A DNA stretch of 29,070 nucleotides from an uncultured Eubacteriales bacterium (GTDB lineage: Bacteria; Bacillota; Clostridia; Christensenellales; Borkfalkiaceae): NCBI GenBank assembly GCA_900548285.1, contig URKE01000021.1:1-29070 (forward strand). Reading direction: 5' to 3'. Below, one piece after another: positions 1-8,326 of this stretch. Numbering within the stretch: position 1 is the stretch's first letter; each line of letters begins with the position of its first letter. Under the pieces are notes generated by a model that saw nothing but the letters and a program-made list of their open reading frames with translations, was not told where the DNA came from and did no database searches. The position numbers and the translations under genes are program-made.

Positions 1-73
1 CCGAACGGTCGCGGAAAATGGCGAAAAAGACGCCTTTTCGGTAATTAGTGATAACAAATGGAATCCCTAATAA

Positions 74-496
74 TCAAAGTTTTTTAAGAACCTCGCCGAC
101 AAGTTTCATATCGACTTTGCCCGCATAGTTGGTTTTAAAGTGTTTCATAACCGAAGGTACGGTTTTGTCGTCGAGTTTTTCGATTATGGCCTTAATTTCT
201 TCCTCGGAAAGAAGTTTCGGAAGGTATTTTTTAACCGTTTCGATCTGATGATCGAGGCTCGCCACCGTTTCCGCTCTTCCCGCTTTGACAAACCCCTCTC
301 TTTCCTCAATAAGTTCGTTTACGGTTTTCTGCAAAATTTTGGTAACGTCCGCGTCCGTCATTTCCTCGCCGGCGGCCTTTTTCTCTATACCCGCAAGCAT
401 AAGCTTGTTGATAACCACGTTAAGCGCGGCTACGGCATCCTTATCGTGAGCCTTCATCGCTTCTATTTTTACTTTTTTGAAATCTTCTATCTGCAT
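74..496 (-). CDS. yqeY: YqeY/GatB-C-terminal-like protein
   Basis: The 140-residue protein matches the YqeY family, which resembles the tRNA-binding C-terminal domain of the GatB amidotransferase subunit. Seen: an alpha-helical, Lys/Glu-rich sequence that starts MQIEDFKKVKIEAMKAHDK and carries a middle segment with QTVNELIEEREGF-like and QIETVKKYLPKLLSEEE-like stretches that are hallmarks of the family. Length is usual (about 147). The start is supported by AAGGAGAATAAGA just upstream. It stands alone under its own consensus promoter. The family's role is unsettled (a link to tRNA or amidotransferase function is inferred from homology), so no reaction is assigned. Family call is confident. 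Confidence 0.88.
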   Translation of the reverse strand: MQIEDFKKVKIEAMKAHDKDAVAALNVVINKLMLAGIEKKAAGEEMTDADVTKILQKTVNELIEEREGFVKAGRAETVASLDHQIETVKKYLPKLLSEEEIKAIIEKLDDKTVPSVMKHFKTNYAGKVDMKLVGEVLKKL

Positions 497-529
497 ATTC
501 TTATTCTCCTTTTCGCTCTTTCGGATATA

Positions 530-558
530 TTTTAATCTCGGATTCTGAAAATGTCAAG
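530..558 (-). promoter_or_regulatory. sigma-A promoter for the YqeY-like gene
   Basis: On the minus strand TTGACA (553-558) and TAAAAT (530-535) are separated by exactly 17 nt, about 35 nt upstream of the start codon. Confidence 0.75.
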
Positions 559-614
559 CGCATTGCGATATGCCAGCCAAGAATAATAAAATGAACCTTG
601 CCAAAACTCTGCGA

Positions 615-1367
615 TTACCGGGCTATCCGTTCAATATCGTTATGATATGCGGAGAGTTCAAACAATTGCCCGAACCGCGGAAAGGTCGGCTGAAAATCAA
701 AGAATTTATCTAATATTTTTGAGAAAAAACCTATAATAGCGCCGTTTATGACAGCCATGACGAGCGTTCCCCAACCGATCCCTTCCATCTTGCCGAAAAA
801 CACGAAAGTCATAACAATGCTTGCCGTTAAACACGATAAATCGACAATCGTTTTGAGAACGGATATTTTTATACCGTATCTCGACGAAACGGCTTTTACG
901 AAAAAGTCGTAAACCTGCGGATAAAAATAGGTTTTAAAAAACAGCGAAATCGAAAACGAGGTTATAATTACGCCCGAAACAAACATAATCGCTCTGAGCC
1001 ATATATCTATGCTCACAGAGGGCGTTATCGCCGGATTGAAAAACGGAATCATTCTCCACAGGTCGAGAACCATACCGTAAATAAGGCAGGTTACAAAGGA
1101 AAACAAGTAAACAAACCTGAATTTTCTCAAAATTACACAAAGAACAACGAACAACCCCGCCTGAATCACGTATTCGGCTTGTCCGAATGTCAGGACGCCC
1201 GTTTTCAGGCTCAATAAGTAAGCCGGCGCAACTATCATCGAAATTCCGAAATCCGCGGCGGAAAGCATCGCGACCGCGAACGATAACAGGATTATCGCCG
1301 CAACGTACGTCGCTTCGCTCGACAATTTGATTTTGTGTTTTTCGTTGGTTTGTACGTTATTTTCCAT
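615..1367 (-). CDS. YczE/YitT-like multi-span membrane protein
   Basis: A 250-residue polytopic membrane protein. About five to six hydrophobic spans are visible, beginning with YVAAIILLSFAVAMLSAADF. Motifs such as FKTYFYPQVYDFFVK and WGTLVMAVINGAIIGFF place it near the YczE/DUF6198 group of YitT-like proteins. Substrate and function are unknown. I chose the internal Met at 1367 over the upstream Met at 1436 because a GGAGTG sequence lies about 10 nt before it and the upstream 23 residues (MRLLCARRFILAKYC...) do not look coding. It is monocistronic, with its own strong promoter 120 nt upstream. The exact family could equally be annotated as 'YitT family'. Confidence 0.7.
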   Translation of the reverse strand: MENNVQTNEKHKIKLSSEATYVAAIILLSFAVAMLSAADFGISMIVAPAYLLSLKTGVLTFGQAEYVIQAGLFVVLCVILRKFRFVYLFSFVTCLIYGMVLDLWRMIPFFNPAITPSVSIDIWLRAIMFVSGVIITSFSISLFFKTYFYPQVYDFFVKAVSSRYGIKISVLKTIVDLSCLTASIVMTFVFFGKMEGIGWGTLVMAVINGAIIGFFSKILDKFFDFQPTFPRFGQLFELSAYHNDIERIAR

Positions 1368-1487
1368 AGGTTTATTCACTCCTTTTCTTTTGCAATATTT
1401 CGCCAAAATAAAACGCCGCGCGCATAATAAGCGCATGGCGAAAAATGAGATCGTTCTCAGAAAAATCCATACCGATTTTGTGTTTTA

Positions 1488-1516
1488 ATTATATTACAAA
1501 AAAATATGATTGTCAA
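1488..1516 (-). promoter_or_regulatory. sigma-A promoter for the YczE-like gene
   Basis: Perfect consensus on the minus strand: TTGACA (1511-1516), 17-nt spacer, TATAAT (1488-1493). It implies a 5' UTR of about 115 nt before the chosen start at 1367. Confidence 0.8.
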
Positions 1517-1633
1517 GCGCAGAAAAGGTGGTTTTATTTTTTGCAAAAAACAATCGTTTATCGACTTATAGACCGACTTATATCGGCAGATCCTTCAATA
1601 TACGCAACTATGAACGCAATCCCCGTTTAATTT

Positions 1634-1670
1634 TTTGAAAAAAGACCCGCGAAACAGACGCAGGTCTTTT
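1634..1670 (-). terminator. Terminator of the hrcA-grpE-dnaK-dnaJ operon
   Basis: Stem of 12 nt (1640-1651 with 1659-1670, one mismatch) around loop AAACAGA, followed on the minus strand by a T-rich run. It starts 15 nt after the dnaJ stop codon. A-rich and T-rich flanks on both sides would also let it work rightward. Confidence 0.8.
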
Positions 1671-1684
1671 GCCTTATTCAATTG

Positions 1685-2845
1685 TTATTTCTCGTAAGGC
1701 TTTTCGCCGTACAACGACTGCATAAGGTCGTCGTATTTCTTCATTTTATCGTATTGCTTCAGTTCGATATCGCTGTCGAAATCGAGAAGGCGTTGTTTTT
1801 CCGCTTTCGTGAGTTTCGTCGGGACTTCCACGGTTACCGTCACGAACAAACTACCCGTTCCGTAACGCGAGGATATTCCCTTGCCGCGAATCTGGAATAC
1901 TTTCCCCGATTGAGTTCCGTCGGGGATATCGAGCCACACGGCGTCGTCAAGCGTGGGAACTTTAACCTTTCCGCCGAGCGCGGCAGTCGTGAAACTGATG
2001 GGCAGATCGACGTAAAGGTCGAATTTGTTTCTTTTGAAAATCTTATGCGGCTGAACTTTGAAAACCACGATAAGATCACCCGGTTCGCCGCCCGTCGTAG
2101 AGGCTTCGCCGTATCCTTTTTTTGTGATGTAACTGTTCGTATCCGCGCCGGCGGGAATGTTGAGCGTTATCGACGTGGATTTACGCTGATAACCTCTTCC
2201 TCCGCACGTGGGACATTTTTCTATGATTATCTTGCCGGTGCCGCCGCAAGCGTCGCAGGCGCGCTGTTGAACGGTTCTGAAAATGCTGTTGCCGGACACG
2301 TATTGTATAGTACCCGTACCCTTACATTTTTCGCACTGCTTATAAGACGTGCCGTTCTTCGCGCCCGTGGATCTGCAATCGGGGCAAGGCTCTTTTCTGT
2401 TGTAAGTTATGGTTTTCGTGCAGCCTTTCGCGGCGTCGAGGAAGGACAACTCCACTTCGAGATTGATATCCTCGCCGTCCGAACGCGCGGACGCTCTGCC
2501 TCCGCGATCCGAACCCGAAAACGCACCGAAAATGTCGCCGAAAATGTCGCCGAAACCTCCGAAACCGCCCGCGCTCGATGAACCGCTCCCGAATCCGCCG
2601 AATCCGCCGAAATTACCCGACCCCATTCCGGGATGTTCGAGTTCCATATCGTACTGCTGACGTTTTTGCGGATCGGATAAAACTTCGTTGGCTTCGTTTA
2701 TCTCTTTGAATTTTTTTGCGCATTCTTCGTCGTTGGGGTGAAGGTCGGGATGATACTGACGGGCAAGTTTTCTGTAAGCCGCTTTTATATCGTCCTGCGA
2801 TGCCTTTTTATCCACACCGAGAACTTCGTAATAATTTTTTGCCAT
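1685..2845 (-). CDS. dnaJ: Chaperone DnaJ (Hsp40)
   Basis: 386 residues. DnaJ delivers unfolded clients to DnaK and stimulates its ATPase. Domains in order: J domain (1-70) with the essential HPD at 32-34 (YHPDLHP); a Gly/Phe-rich linker (about 75-110, many GGFG repeats); a zinc-binding domain with four CxxCxGxG-type repeats (CPDCRSTG, CEKCKGTG, CDACGGTG, CPTCGGRG), the first with Ser in place of Gly; then the C-terminal substrate-binding domains. Length is normal. It is the last gene of the heat-shock operon, separated from dnaK by 127 nt containing a strong hairpin. Its own Shine-Dalgarno sequence is weak (ATAGG), so translation may be lower than for dnaK. Confidence 0.97.
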   Translation of the reverse strand: MAKNYYEVLGVDKKASQDDIKAAYRKLARQYHPDLHPNDEECAKKFKEINEANEVLSDPQKRQQYDMELEHPGMGSGNFGGFGGFGSGSSSAGGFGGFGDIFGDIFGAFSGSDRGGRASARSDGEDINLEVELSFLDAAKGCTKTITYNRKEPCPDCRSTGAKNGTSYKQCEKCKGTGTIQYVSGNSIFRTVQQRACDACGGTGKIIIEKCPTCGGRGYQRKSTSITLNIPAGADTNSYITKKGYGEASTTGGEPGDLIVVFKVQPHKIFKRNKFDLYVDLPISFTTAALGGKVKVPTLDDAVWLDIPDGTQSGKVFQIRGKGISSRYGTGSLFVTVTVEVPTKLTKAEKQRLLDFDSDIELKQYDKMKKYDDLMQSLYGEKPYEK

Positions 2846-2867
2846 ATATTATACCTATGTACGCCTT

Positions 2868-2897
2868 TGCGCGGGCGGGCATTCGCCCGCCCGCGCA
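2868..2897 (-). promoter_or_regulatory. GC-rich intercistronic hairpin between dnaK and dnaJ
   Basis: Two perfect 13-nt arms (2868-2880 and 2885-2897) made almost only of G and C, with an ATTC loop. No T-run follows on the transcribed strand, so it is more likely an mRNA processing or stability element than a full terminator. Confidence 0.6.
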
Positions 2898-2972
2898 CAA
2901 AACGTTATGCGTTATTTGAATTTTGCTTTCTCTTCCGAAAATCCGGCTGCCCGGGAATTATGCTTTCGGAAA

Positions 2973-4790
2973 TCAGTTCTGGTGGAATTCGGTTTCGCCG
3001 TCGTCCGCGCCTGCTCCGCCGTCGGGATTTGCGCCCGCCGCCTGAGCGTTTGCCGAAGCCTGCTGATAAAGTTTCGTGAATACCGGTTCGATATCTTTGG
3101 AAAGTTTTTCGGTTGCGGCGACGATCTTGTCGTTATCGTCCGAATTAAGCGCGTCCTTAGCCTCTTTAACGGCGTTTTCTACAACCGTTTTATCTTCTTC
3201 CGAAACTTTGTCGCCGCTGTCTTTCATAGTCTTTTCAACCTGGAAGATAAGGCTGTCGAGTTTGTTCTTGTTTTCGACCGCTTCTTTTCTCTTCTTATCT
3301 TCGGCTTCGTACATTTCGGCTTCCTTAACGGCTTTCTGAATATCTTCTTCCGAAAGGTTCGTGGAGGAAGTGATGGTTATATCAGCCGCTTTCTGAGTTC
3401 CGAGATCCTTTGCCGTTACGTGAACGATACCGTTCGCGTCGATATCGAACGTGACTTCGATCTGAGGAATACCTCTCGGAGCGGGAGCGATTCCGCCGAG
3501 GTTGAACTGACCGAGCGTTTTGTTGTCCTTTGCGAACTGTCTTTCGCCCTGAAGAACGTGGATAGTAACTTCGGACTGATTATCGGCCGCCGTGGAGAAT
3601 ACCTGGGATTTCTTAACGGGAATCGTCGTGTTCTTTTCGATGAGTTTTGTGAATACGCCGCCGAGGGTTTCGATACCGAGCGACAACGGAGTTACGTCGA
3701 GAAGAAGAACGTCCTTTACTTCACCCGTTAAAACGCCGCCCTGAATCGCCGCGCCGATAGCAACGCATTCGTCGGGGTTGATGCCCTTGAACGGTTCTTT
3801 GCCCGTTTCGCATTTAACGGCTTCCACAACAGCGGGGATACGAGTCGAGCCGCCGACGAGGATAACTTTTTCGATATCCTTATAGGTAAGACCGGCGTCT
3901 TTCATAGCCTGACGCATGGGAGCCTTCGTCGATTCTACGAGATCGCCCGTCATGGTGTCGAATTTATCTTTGGTAAGCGTTACGTCAAGGTGCTTAGGAC
4001 CGTTGGCGTCCGCGGTGATGAACGGAAGGTTGATGTTGGTGGAACTCATGCTGGAAAGTTCGATTTTAGCCTTTTCCGCCGCCTCCTTGATTCTCTGCAT
4101 AGCCATCTTATCTTTCGAGAGGTCGATGCCTTCTTTCGCTTTGAAATCGTCGACGACGTAATCCATAATTCTCTTATCGAAATCGTCGCCGCCGAGCATG
4201 CAGTTACCGTTGGTGGCAAGAACCTCGAACACTCCGTCTCCTATATCGAGAATGGACACGTCGAACGTGCCGCCGCCGAGATCGTAAATCATGACCTTAT
4301 GCGAAGTTTTATCCTTATCGAGTCCGTAAGCAAGAGCCGCCGCCGTGGGTTCGTTGATAATACGAAGCACGTTCAAGCCCGCGATTTTGCCTGCGTCCTT
4401 TGTTGCCTGTCTTTGACTGTCCGTGAAGTATGCGGGGCAGGTGATGACGGCGTCCTTAACGGGTTCGCCGAGATAAGCCTCCGCGTCCTTTTTAAGTTTC
4501 GCAAGAATCATTGCGGAAATTTCCTGCGGGGAATACTGCTTGCCGTCGATAGTGACCTTATAATCGCTACCCATATGTCTTTTAATGGATATGACCGTTC
4601 TGTCGCTGTTGGCAACCGCCTGACGTTTAGCAATCTGACCGACGAGTCTTTCGCCGTCTTTCTGGAAACCTACCACCGAGGGGGTTGTTCTCGAACCTTC
4701 TGCGTTTGCTATAACGACCGGCTCGCCGCCTTCCATAACGGCTACGCACGAATTTGTTGTTCCTAAATCTATACCGATAACTTTACTCAT
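2973..4790 (-). CDS. dnaK: Chaperone DnaK (Hsp70)
   Basis: 605 residues, ATP-driven cytosolic chaperone. The nucleotide-binding domain (1 to about 360) shows the phosphate-1 signature GIDLGTTNSCVAVMEGG near the start, the DLGGGTFDVSI signature, VILVGGSTRIPAV, and INEPTAAALAYGLDK. The interdomain linker DVLLLDVTPLSLGIET leads into the substrate-binding domain (APRGIPQIEVTFDIDANGI) and a helical lid. The C-terminal tail is Gly/Ala-rich and ends in EFHQN rather than the common EEVD-like or VDK-type endings. The start is supported by AAAGGAGATATATATT. It lies 29 nt downstream of grpE in the CIRCE-controlled operon. Confidence 0.98.
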   Translation of the reverse strand: MSKVIGIDLGTTNSCVAVMEGGEPVVIANAEGSRTTPSVVGFQKDGERLVGQIAKRQAVANSDRTVISIKRHMGSDYKVTIDGKQYSPQEISAMILAKLKKDAEAYLGEPVKDAVITCPAYFTDSQRQATKDAGKIAGLNVLRIINEPTAAALAYGLDKDKTSHKVMIYDLGGGTFDVSILDIGDGVFEVLATNGNCMLGGDDFDKRIMDYVVDDFKAKEGIDLSKDKMAMQRIKEAAEKAKIELSSMSSTNINLPFITADANGPKHLDVTLTKDKFDTMTGDLVESTKAPMRQAMKDAGLTYKDIEKVILVGGSTRIPAVVEAVKCETGKEPFKGINPDECVAIGAAIQGGVLTGEVKDVLLLDVTPLSLGIETLGGVFTKLIEKNTTIPVKKSQVFSTAADNQSEVTIHVLQGERQFAKDNKTLGQFNLGGIAPAPRGIPQIEVTFDIDANGIVHVTAKDLGTQKAADITITSSTNLSEEDIQKAVKEAEMYEAEDKKRKEAVENKNKLDSLIFQVEKTMKDSGDKVSEEDKTVVENAVKEAKDALNSDDNDKIVAATEKLSKDIEPVFTKLYQQASANAQAAGANPDGGAGADDGETEFHQN

Positions 4791-4819
4791 AATATATATC
4801 TCCTTTATGTAATGATTTT

Positions 4820-5443
4820 TTATTCTTTAATTACGGATACCTGAGCGTATCTCATAATTTTTTCGCCGAGTTTATATCCTCTGCCGTAAACCTGTTTGAT
4901 CGTTTCGGGTTCGTCGCTTTCGCTCTCCTTCGGAACGGTCATAACGGCGTTTGCGACGTTAGGATCGAACTTGCTGCCCGCTTCCGGCGAAAACTCGATT
5001 ACGCCGAGCGCCGAAAGGGTTTCGTGATACTTCTTCAGAAGTTTTTCGATTCCGCCCTTCGTGTTGTCGTCGAGCGGCATTTTAAGAGCCCAGTCGAGAC
5101 TGTCGCCTATCGGCAGAATTTTTTCCACCGTCGTGACTCTTCCGTCGTCGTACGCCGCGCGCACTTCTTCGTTTTTATGTTTGCGGACGTTTTCGCAATC
5201 GGCTCTCGCTCTTAAATAATCGTTTTTCGCTTCTTCGTTTTCCTTTTTTAATTTCTCTATCTCCTCGCGGAGTTTTGAAACTTCCGAGTTTGCTTTGCGC
5301 AAATTTTCTTTGGCTTCGGCTTCGGTCATTTTATCGACTTCGTCCGGTTCGGCCGATATCTCCTCTTCTTCGAGAGGTTCGGCCGCTTTGCGCTCGGCTT
5401 GCTCTTCGTTTCTATCGTAATGTTTTTTTTCGTGATGCGACAT
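4820..5443 (-). CDS. grpE: Nucleotide exchange factor GrpE
   Basis: 207 residues. GrpE releases ADP from DnaK. The N-terminal 40 residues are acidic and low complexity, followed by a long coiled coil (about 40-95, KLREEIEKLKKENEEAKNDY) and the beta domain (VIEFSPEAGSKFDPN and QVYGRGYKLGEKIMRYAQV, the GrpE signature region). The start is supported by TAGGAGGACAGAC. It sits 17 nt after hrcA and 29 nt before dnaK. Confidence 0.96.
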   Translation of the reverse strand: MSHHEKKHYDRNEEQAERKAAEPLEEEEISAEPDEVDKMTEAEAKENLRKANSEVSKLREEIEKLKKENEEAKNDYLRARADCENVRKHKNEEVRAAYDDGRVTTVEKILPIGDSLDWALKMPLDDNTKGGIEKLLKKYHETLSALGVIEFSPEAGSKFDPNVANAVMTVPKESESDEPETIKQVYGRGYKLGEKIMRYAQVSVIKE

Positions 5444-5460
5444 TTTTTCAGTCTGTCCTC

Positions 5461-6483
5461 CTACCTGTTTGTAAGTATGCTTTCAAGAATCTTGCCGACG
5501 TTTTCGAGAACGGCTACGACCTTCTGATAATCCATTCTGATCGGACCGATAACGCCGTAAGTTCCGAGTTTGTTGCCGTTTGCGGAATACGTCGCCGTAA
5601 CGAGCGAACACTCTTTGGGAATTTCGTCGTATCCGTCCGCGCCGATTTTCACGTTGATTTTTATATCGCGATTGTCGCCGCTTAGAAGCGTCATAACCTT
5701 ATCTTTACTCGTTACCACCGAAAGGAAATCTTTGATTTTTCCTATGTCGGCGTATTCGGGATGGTCGAGAATTTTATCCTCGCCGGCGGTCACGACGTCG
5801 TCGCCGGTCGTCTGAACGTAAGTTTTCAGAGCCTCGATGACGTTGACGAAAATGTTTTTGTAGCCCATGAAACTATCTTCCATTTCCGGCTTCATTTCGC
5901 ATATCTCGCCGAACGTTTTGTTCCTGCACATATTGTCGAGAACCTTTTCGGCGTCCTTCAACTGCTCTTCCGTCATACTTTCCGGTACGGCGATGAAATT
6001 ATCTTTTAAAAGCCTCATTTCGGTTACGATGATAACCAACGCGCTATCCGGTTTGTAACGGAAAAACTTTATGCTCACGATTTTTTCGGAAAGATCGTGG
6101 CTCTGAATCCCGACCGACGTGTAAGAAGTGAGTTCGCTTATCACCTTCGTGGTGTTTTTGATTACTTCTTCCAGATTATCGGCTTTTTCGAGAAAAATCT
6201 TCTTTATATAATCGAGTTCCTTCGCGCTGAGTTTATCCTTTACCATAAGGTCGCTTACGTAAAGTTTATACGCTTCCGCGGAAGGCACTCTGCCCGACGA
6301 CGTGTGAAGTTGCGTGAGATAACCGAGTTCTTCCAAGGCGGAAAGTTCGTTTCTCACCGTCGCCGAACTTATATCTTTCAGATGACGTTCCGTAAGGCTT
6401 TTGGATGATACCGGAACGGCGGTTTCGATATAATCGTCAACCACGTACTGAAGTATTTTTTTCTTCCTGTCCGACAGTTCCAT
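5461..6483 (-). CDS. hrcA: Heat-inducible transcription repressor HrcA
   Basis: 340 residues. HrcA binds CIRCE operators and represses heat-shock genes; in known systems its folding depends on GroEL. The N-terminal winged helix (1 to about 75) shows PVSSKSLTERHLKDISSATVRNELSALEELGYL followed by the wing segment TSSGRVPSAEAYKLYV. The rest is the HrcA GAF-like and dimerisation region, ending with YGVIGPIRMDYQKVVAVLE. First gene of the operon; TAAGGAGTGCC precedes the start, and a CIRCE box lies 28 nt upstream, so autoregulation is expected. (The motifs quoted are read from overlapping short stretches.). Confidence 0.97.
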   Translation of the reverse strand: MELSDRKKKILQYVVDDYIETAVPVSSKSLTERHLKDISSATVRNELSALEELGYLTQLHTSSGRVPSAEAYKLYVSDLMVKDKLSAKELDYIKKIFLEKADNLEEVIKNTTKVISELTSYTSVGIQSHDLSEKIVSIKFFRYKPDSALVIIVTEMRLLKDNFIAVPESMTEEQLKDAEKVLDNMCRNKTFGEICEMKPEMEDSFMGYKNIFVNVIEALKTYVQTTGDDVVTAGEDKILDHPEYADIGKIKDFLSVVTSKDKVMTLLSGDNRDIKINVKIGADGYDEIPKECSLVTATYSANGNKLGTYGVIGPIRMDYQKVVAVLENVGKILESILTNR

Positions 6484-6510
6484 TTTCTTGGCACTCCTTA
6501 CGTTTGAATG

Positions 6511-6537
6511 TTAGCACTCTTTGCTCTCAACTGCTAA
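6511..6537. promoter_or_regulatory. CIRCE operator
   Basis: TTAGCACTC (6511-6519), nine-nt spacer, then AACTGCTAA (6529-6537). The left half is a perfect match to the CIRCE consensus TTAGCACTC-N9-GAGTGCTAA and the right half matches 7 of 9. It lies between the hrcA promoter and the hrcA start. Confidence 0.92.
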
Positions 6538-6546
6538 TCTGCCCAC

Positions 6547-6575
6547 ATTATATATCCGCTCGTTTGCTTTGTCAA
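6547..6575 (-). promoter_or_regulatory. sigma-A promoter of the heat-shock operon
   Basis: Minus strand TTGACA (6570-6575), 17-nt spacer, TATAAT (6547-6552), directly upstream of CIRCE, the usual HrcA-regulated arrangement. The rest of 6576-6733 holds only short hairpins (GCGGT-GATA-ACCGC type near 6650 and CGGCGT-TGA-ACGCCG near 6667) and no gene. Confidence 0.85.
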
Positions 6576-6733
6576 GTATTTTGAGCAACTTTTTTTAAAA
6601 TATTTTTTCAATAGGCATTGCATTTCTTATCAATAGTTATTTTTGCGGTGATAAACCGCTTTATTCGGCGTTGAACGCCGCTCCCTGTCGGATAACAATC
6701 GTTATATTCTTGTTATGTTCTTACCCGACATAA

Positions 6734-6762
6734 TAAAAAACAACCGGAAAATCCGATTGTTT
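6734..6762 (-). terminator. Terminator of the DUF2238-like gene
   Basis: Stem 6738-6748 with 6752-6762 (11 nt, one mismatch) around AAA, followed on the minus strand by TTTTTTATT. It lies 12 nt after the stop codon at 6774. Confidence 0.75.
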
Positions 6763-6773
6763 CATAATTTGAT

Positions 6774-7781
6774 TTATTCGGTTTTCGTAGTTGCGGTCGC
6801 GATTTGCAGGTCGGCTTGCATATCGGATTGCGTGTCGGCGGGAGTTGAATTTTCCGCGATTACCGGTTCGGTCCGAAGCGGAGTCTTCGTTTCGGTTATC
6901 GCCACGGTTTTAAGTTCTCTCACCTTTTTATCCGTAAGTTTCGGAATGAGCCACTTCTTGTTTTTCTTCAAACTTACGTAACCGATTATCGAAGCGGCGA
7001 GCGCGCCGAGCGCATCGATTATTATATCTTTCATCGTGTCGGAAAGGGCGGCGTGACCGACGAGCGGCGTTCCGTCCGCCAGGGTATGCTTCTGCATATT
7101 GAAGCCCATAAGTCCGTCGAGCGAAAATTCGTAGATTTCCCAGACCGCGCCGATGGCGAGAGCGAAACAGAACGCAAACAGACTGACGAAAAAAGGCGAA
7201 AGACTCATCAGCGTATGCTCGTCCCTATTTAATATTGTTATAAACATAAAGCCGAAGAACCCGAGCATTAAACTACTCATTGCGTGCAGAATCGTGTCCC
7301 AGTGCGGTATTTTATAATAGAAACTCTGCGCTTCGCCGAGAAAGATCGAACAATAAAGGAAAACTATATAGCATATATAAAGGAAAAACGGAATTTCGAA
7401 CTTGAACTTGTGCGCAAGCAAACTCGGAATGTGAATAACGATTACGCCGAGAATACATTCCGCAATCATCAGCGCGTAATCGGCTTTCGTATTGAATCCT
7501 TCGCCGATTTTTCCGCCGAAAATTATCTTTAATATAAGATAAACTATCGGAATAAGAAAACTTATCATCGTAAAGAAATACGCGACGAGCGCGATTTTTT
7601 TCTGATTAGGCGTACCTGTGGTCGCTTCGACGTTTCCGATGACGTTTATTATCTTTTTCCCGTTACCGTTTGCATTGTTCGCGCTACCGGCGTTTCCGAC
7701 GTTCTTTGCTGTCTTTACGTTCCGACCGCGAGTTGCCTTTGCAGCGTATGCTTTTTTCTTTTTATGTTTCTTGCCCGACAT
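6774..7781 (-). CDS. DUF2238/YjdF-like membrane protein
   Basis: 335 residues of unknown function. A very basic N-terminal stretch (KKHKKKKAYAAKATRGRNVK) and an Asn/Gly-rich linker precede about six membrane spans. Two motifs fit the DUF2238 (YjdF) family: HWDTILHAMSSLMLGFFGF and AIGAVWEIYEFSLDGLMG, followed by DTMKDIIIDALGALAASI. The C-terminal 60 residues are polar and Thr-rich. I chose the second ATG (7781) because GGGGGCGGATGGAT places the ribosome binding site 8-9 nt before it, whereas the first ATG at 7787 would be only 3 nt away. Monocistronic. The basic and Asn-rich N-terminus is longer than usual for the family. Confidence 0.68.
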   Translation of the reverse strand: MSGKKHKKKKAYAAKATRGRNVKTAKNVGNAGSANNANGNGKKIINVIGNVEATTGTPNQKKIALVAYFFTMISFLIPIVYLILKIIFGGKIGEGFNTKADYALMIAECILGVIVIHIPSLLAHKFKFEIPFFLYICYIVFLYCSIFLGEAQSFYYKIPHWDTILHAMSSLMLGFFGFMFITILNRDEHTLMSLSPFFVSLFAFCFALAIGAVWEIYEFSLDGLMGFNMQKHTLADGTPLVGHAALSDTMKDIIIDALGALAASIIGYVSLKKNKKWLIPKLTDKKVRELKTVAITETKTPLRTEPVIAENSTPADTQSDMQADLQIATATTKTE

Positions 7782-7880
7782 ATCCATCCGCCCCCGTTTA
7801 TTTATTACGGCACTATTATATATTCACATTATAAAAATAAGAGCGAATTAAAAGATAAAAAGGTGAAAATTTCACGGAAA

Positions 7881-7960
7881 TTTTATCAATTATCGCTCAG
7901 ATTTATTAATTATCGCTCGAATTTATTAATTATCGCTCGGATTTATTAATTATCGCTCAG
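7881..7960. repeat. 20-bp tandem repeat, about four copies
   Basis: Unit TATCGCTCAGATTTATTAAT repeats in register at 7891, 7911, 7931 and 7951 (the last half only), with a degenerate half unit at 7881. Differences occur only at positions 9-10 of the unit (AG, GA, GG, AG). Non-coding and AT-rich. Lying upstream of the DUF2238-like gene, it could be a set of protein-binding iterons. The stretch 7782-7880 holds a TATAAT-like box near 7812 but no clear -35. Confidence 0.9.
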
Positions 7961-8026
7961 ACGGGCATTATTCCGCGCCCCTCGCTTCGGTTTTTTCGTC
8001 GATTGATTAAGTTTGCAATAACACGG

Positions 8027-8307
8027 TTAGCCACAGGTGATTGCGTTCAAACCCGCCAAAACGCCGCAATTTCCGTACTTTTTGTCAAATTCTCGCTTGA
8101 AGCACGTATGGTACGTCTGCGTTCGCCTTCGCCAAAATTCATCGAAAATATCGGCGTTTTGGTTGTCGACAAGTCTTGCCTTGCGTTTTTAGGCTAAGAC
8201 AAGGCGCGTGAGCGCGTTAATACTGTATGTATAACACGCGAACGCAACAACGTATTAGTCAAAAACACAAGGTAAGACCGAGTTCGGACGCAATCCCCTG
8301 TGGCTAA
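8027..8307. mobile_element. MITE-like element with 29-bp terminal inverted repeats
   Basis: The left end TTAGCCACAGGTGATTGCGT (8027 onward, arm to 8055) is repeated in inverse at 8279-8307 with five differences over 29 nt. The 220-nt interior has no convincing gene; the 64-codon frame running through it from 8003 crosses the left repeat and is probably not coding. The inverse homology continues outward: AACACGG on the left matches AACACGG on the right (reverse strand), interrupted only on the right by 11 extra nt (TCGACTTATAG). No transposase is present, so any movement would need help in trans. Confidence 0.6.
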
Positions 8308-8326
8308 TCGACTTATAGCCGTGTTT

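Noticed and set aside
140..535. Plus-strand frame of 131 codons opposite the YqeY-like gene; likewise long frames opposite dnaJ, dnaK, grpE, hrcA and cysK
   Set aside because: They mirror strongly conserved genes on the other strand, lack ribosome binding sites and encode Phe/Arg-rich sequence typical of antisense shadows.
7881..7960. Tandem repeat as a CRISPR array
   Set aside because: Units are 20 nt with no unique spacers between them, and no cas genes are present.
8003..8197. 64-codon frame in the MITE-like element
   Set aside because: It begins outside the left terminal repeat, runs through it, and has no ribosome binding site.
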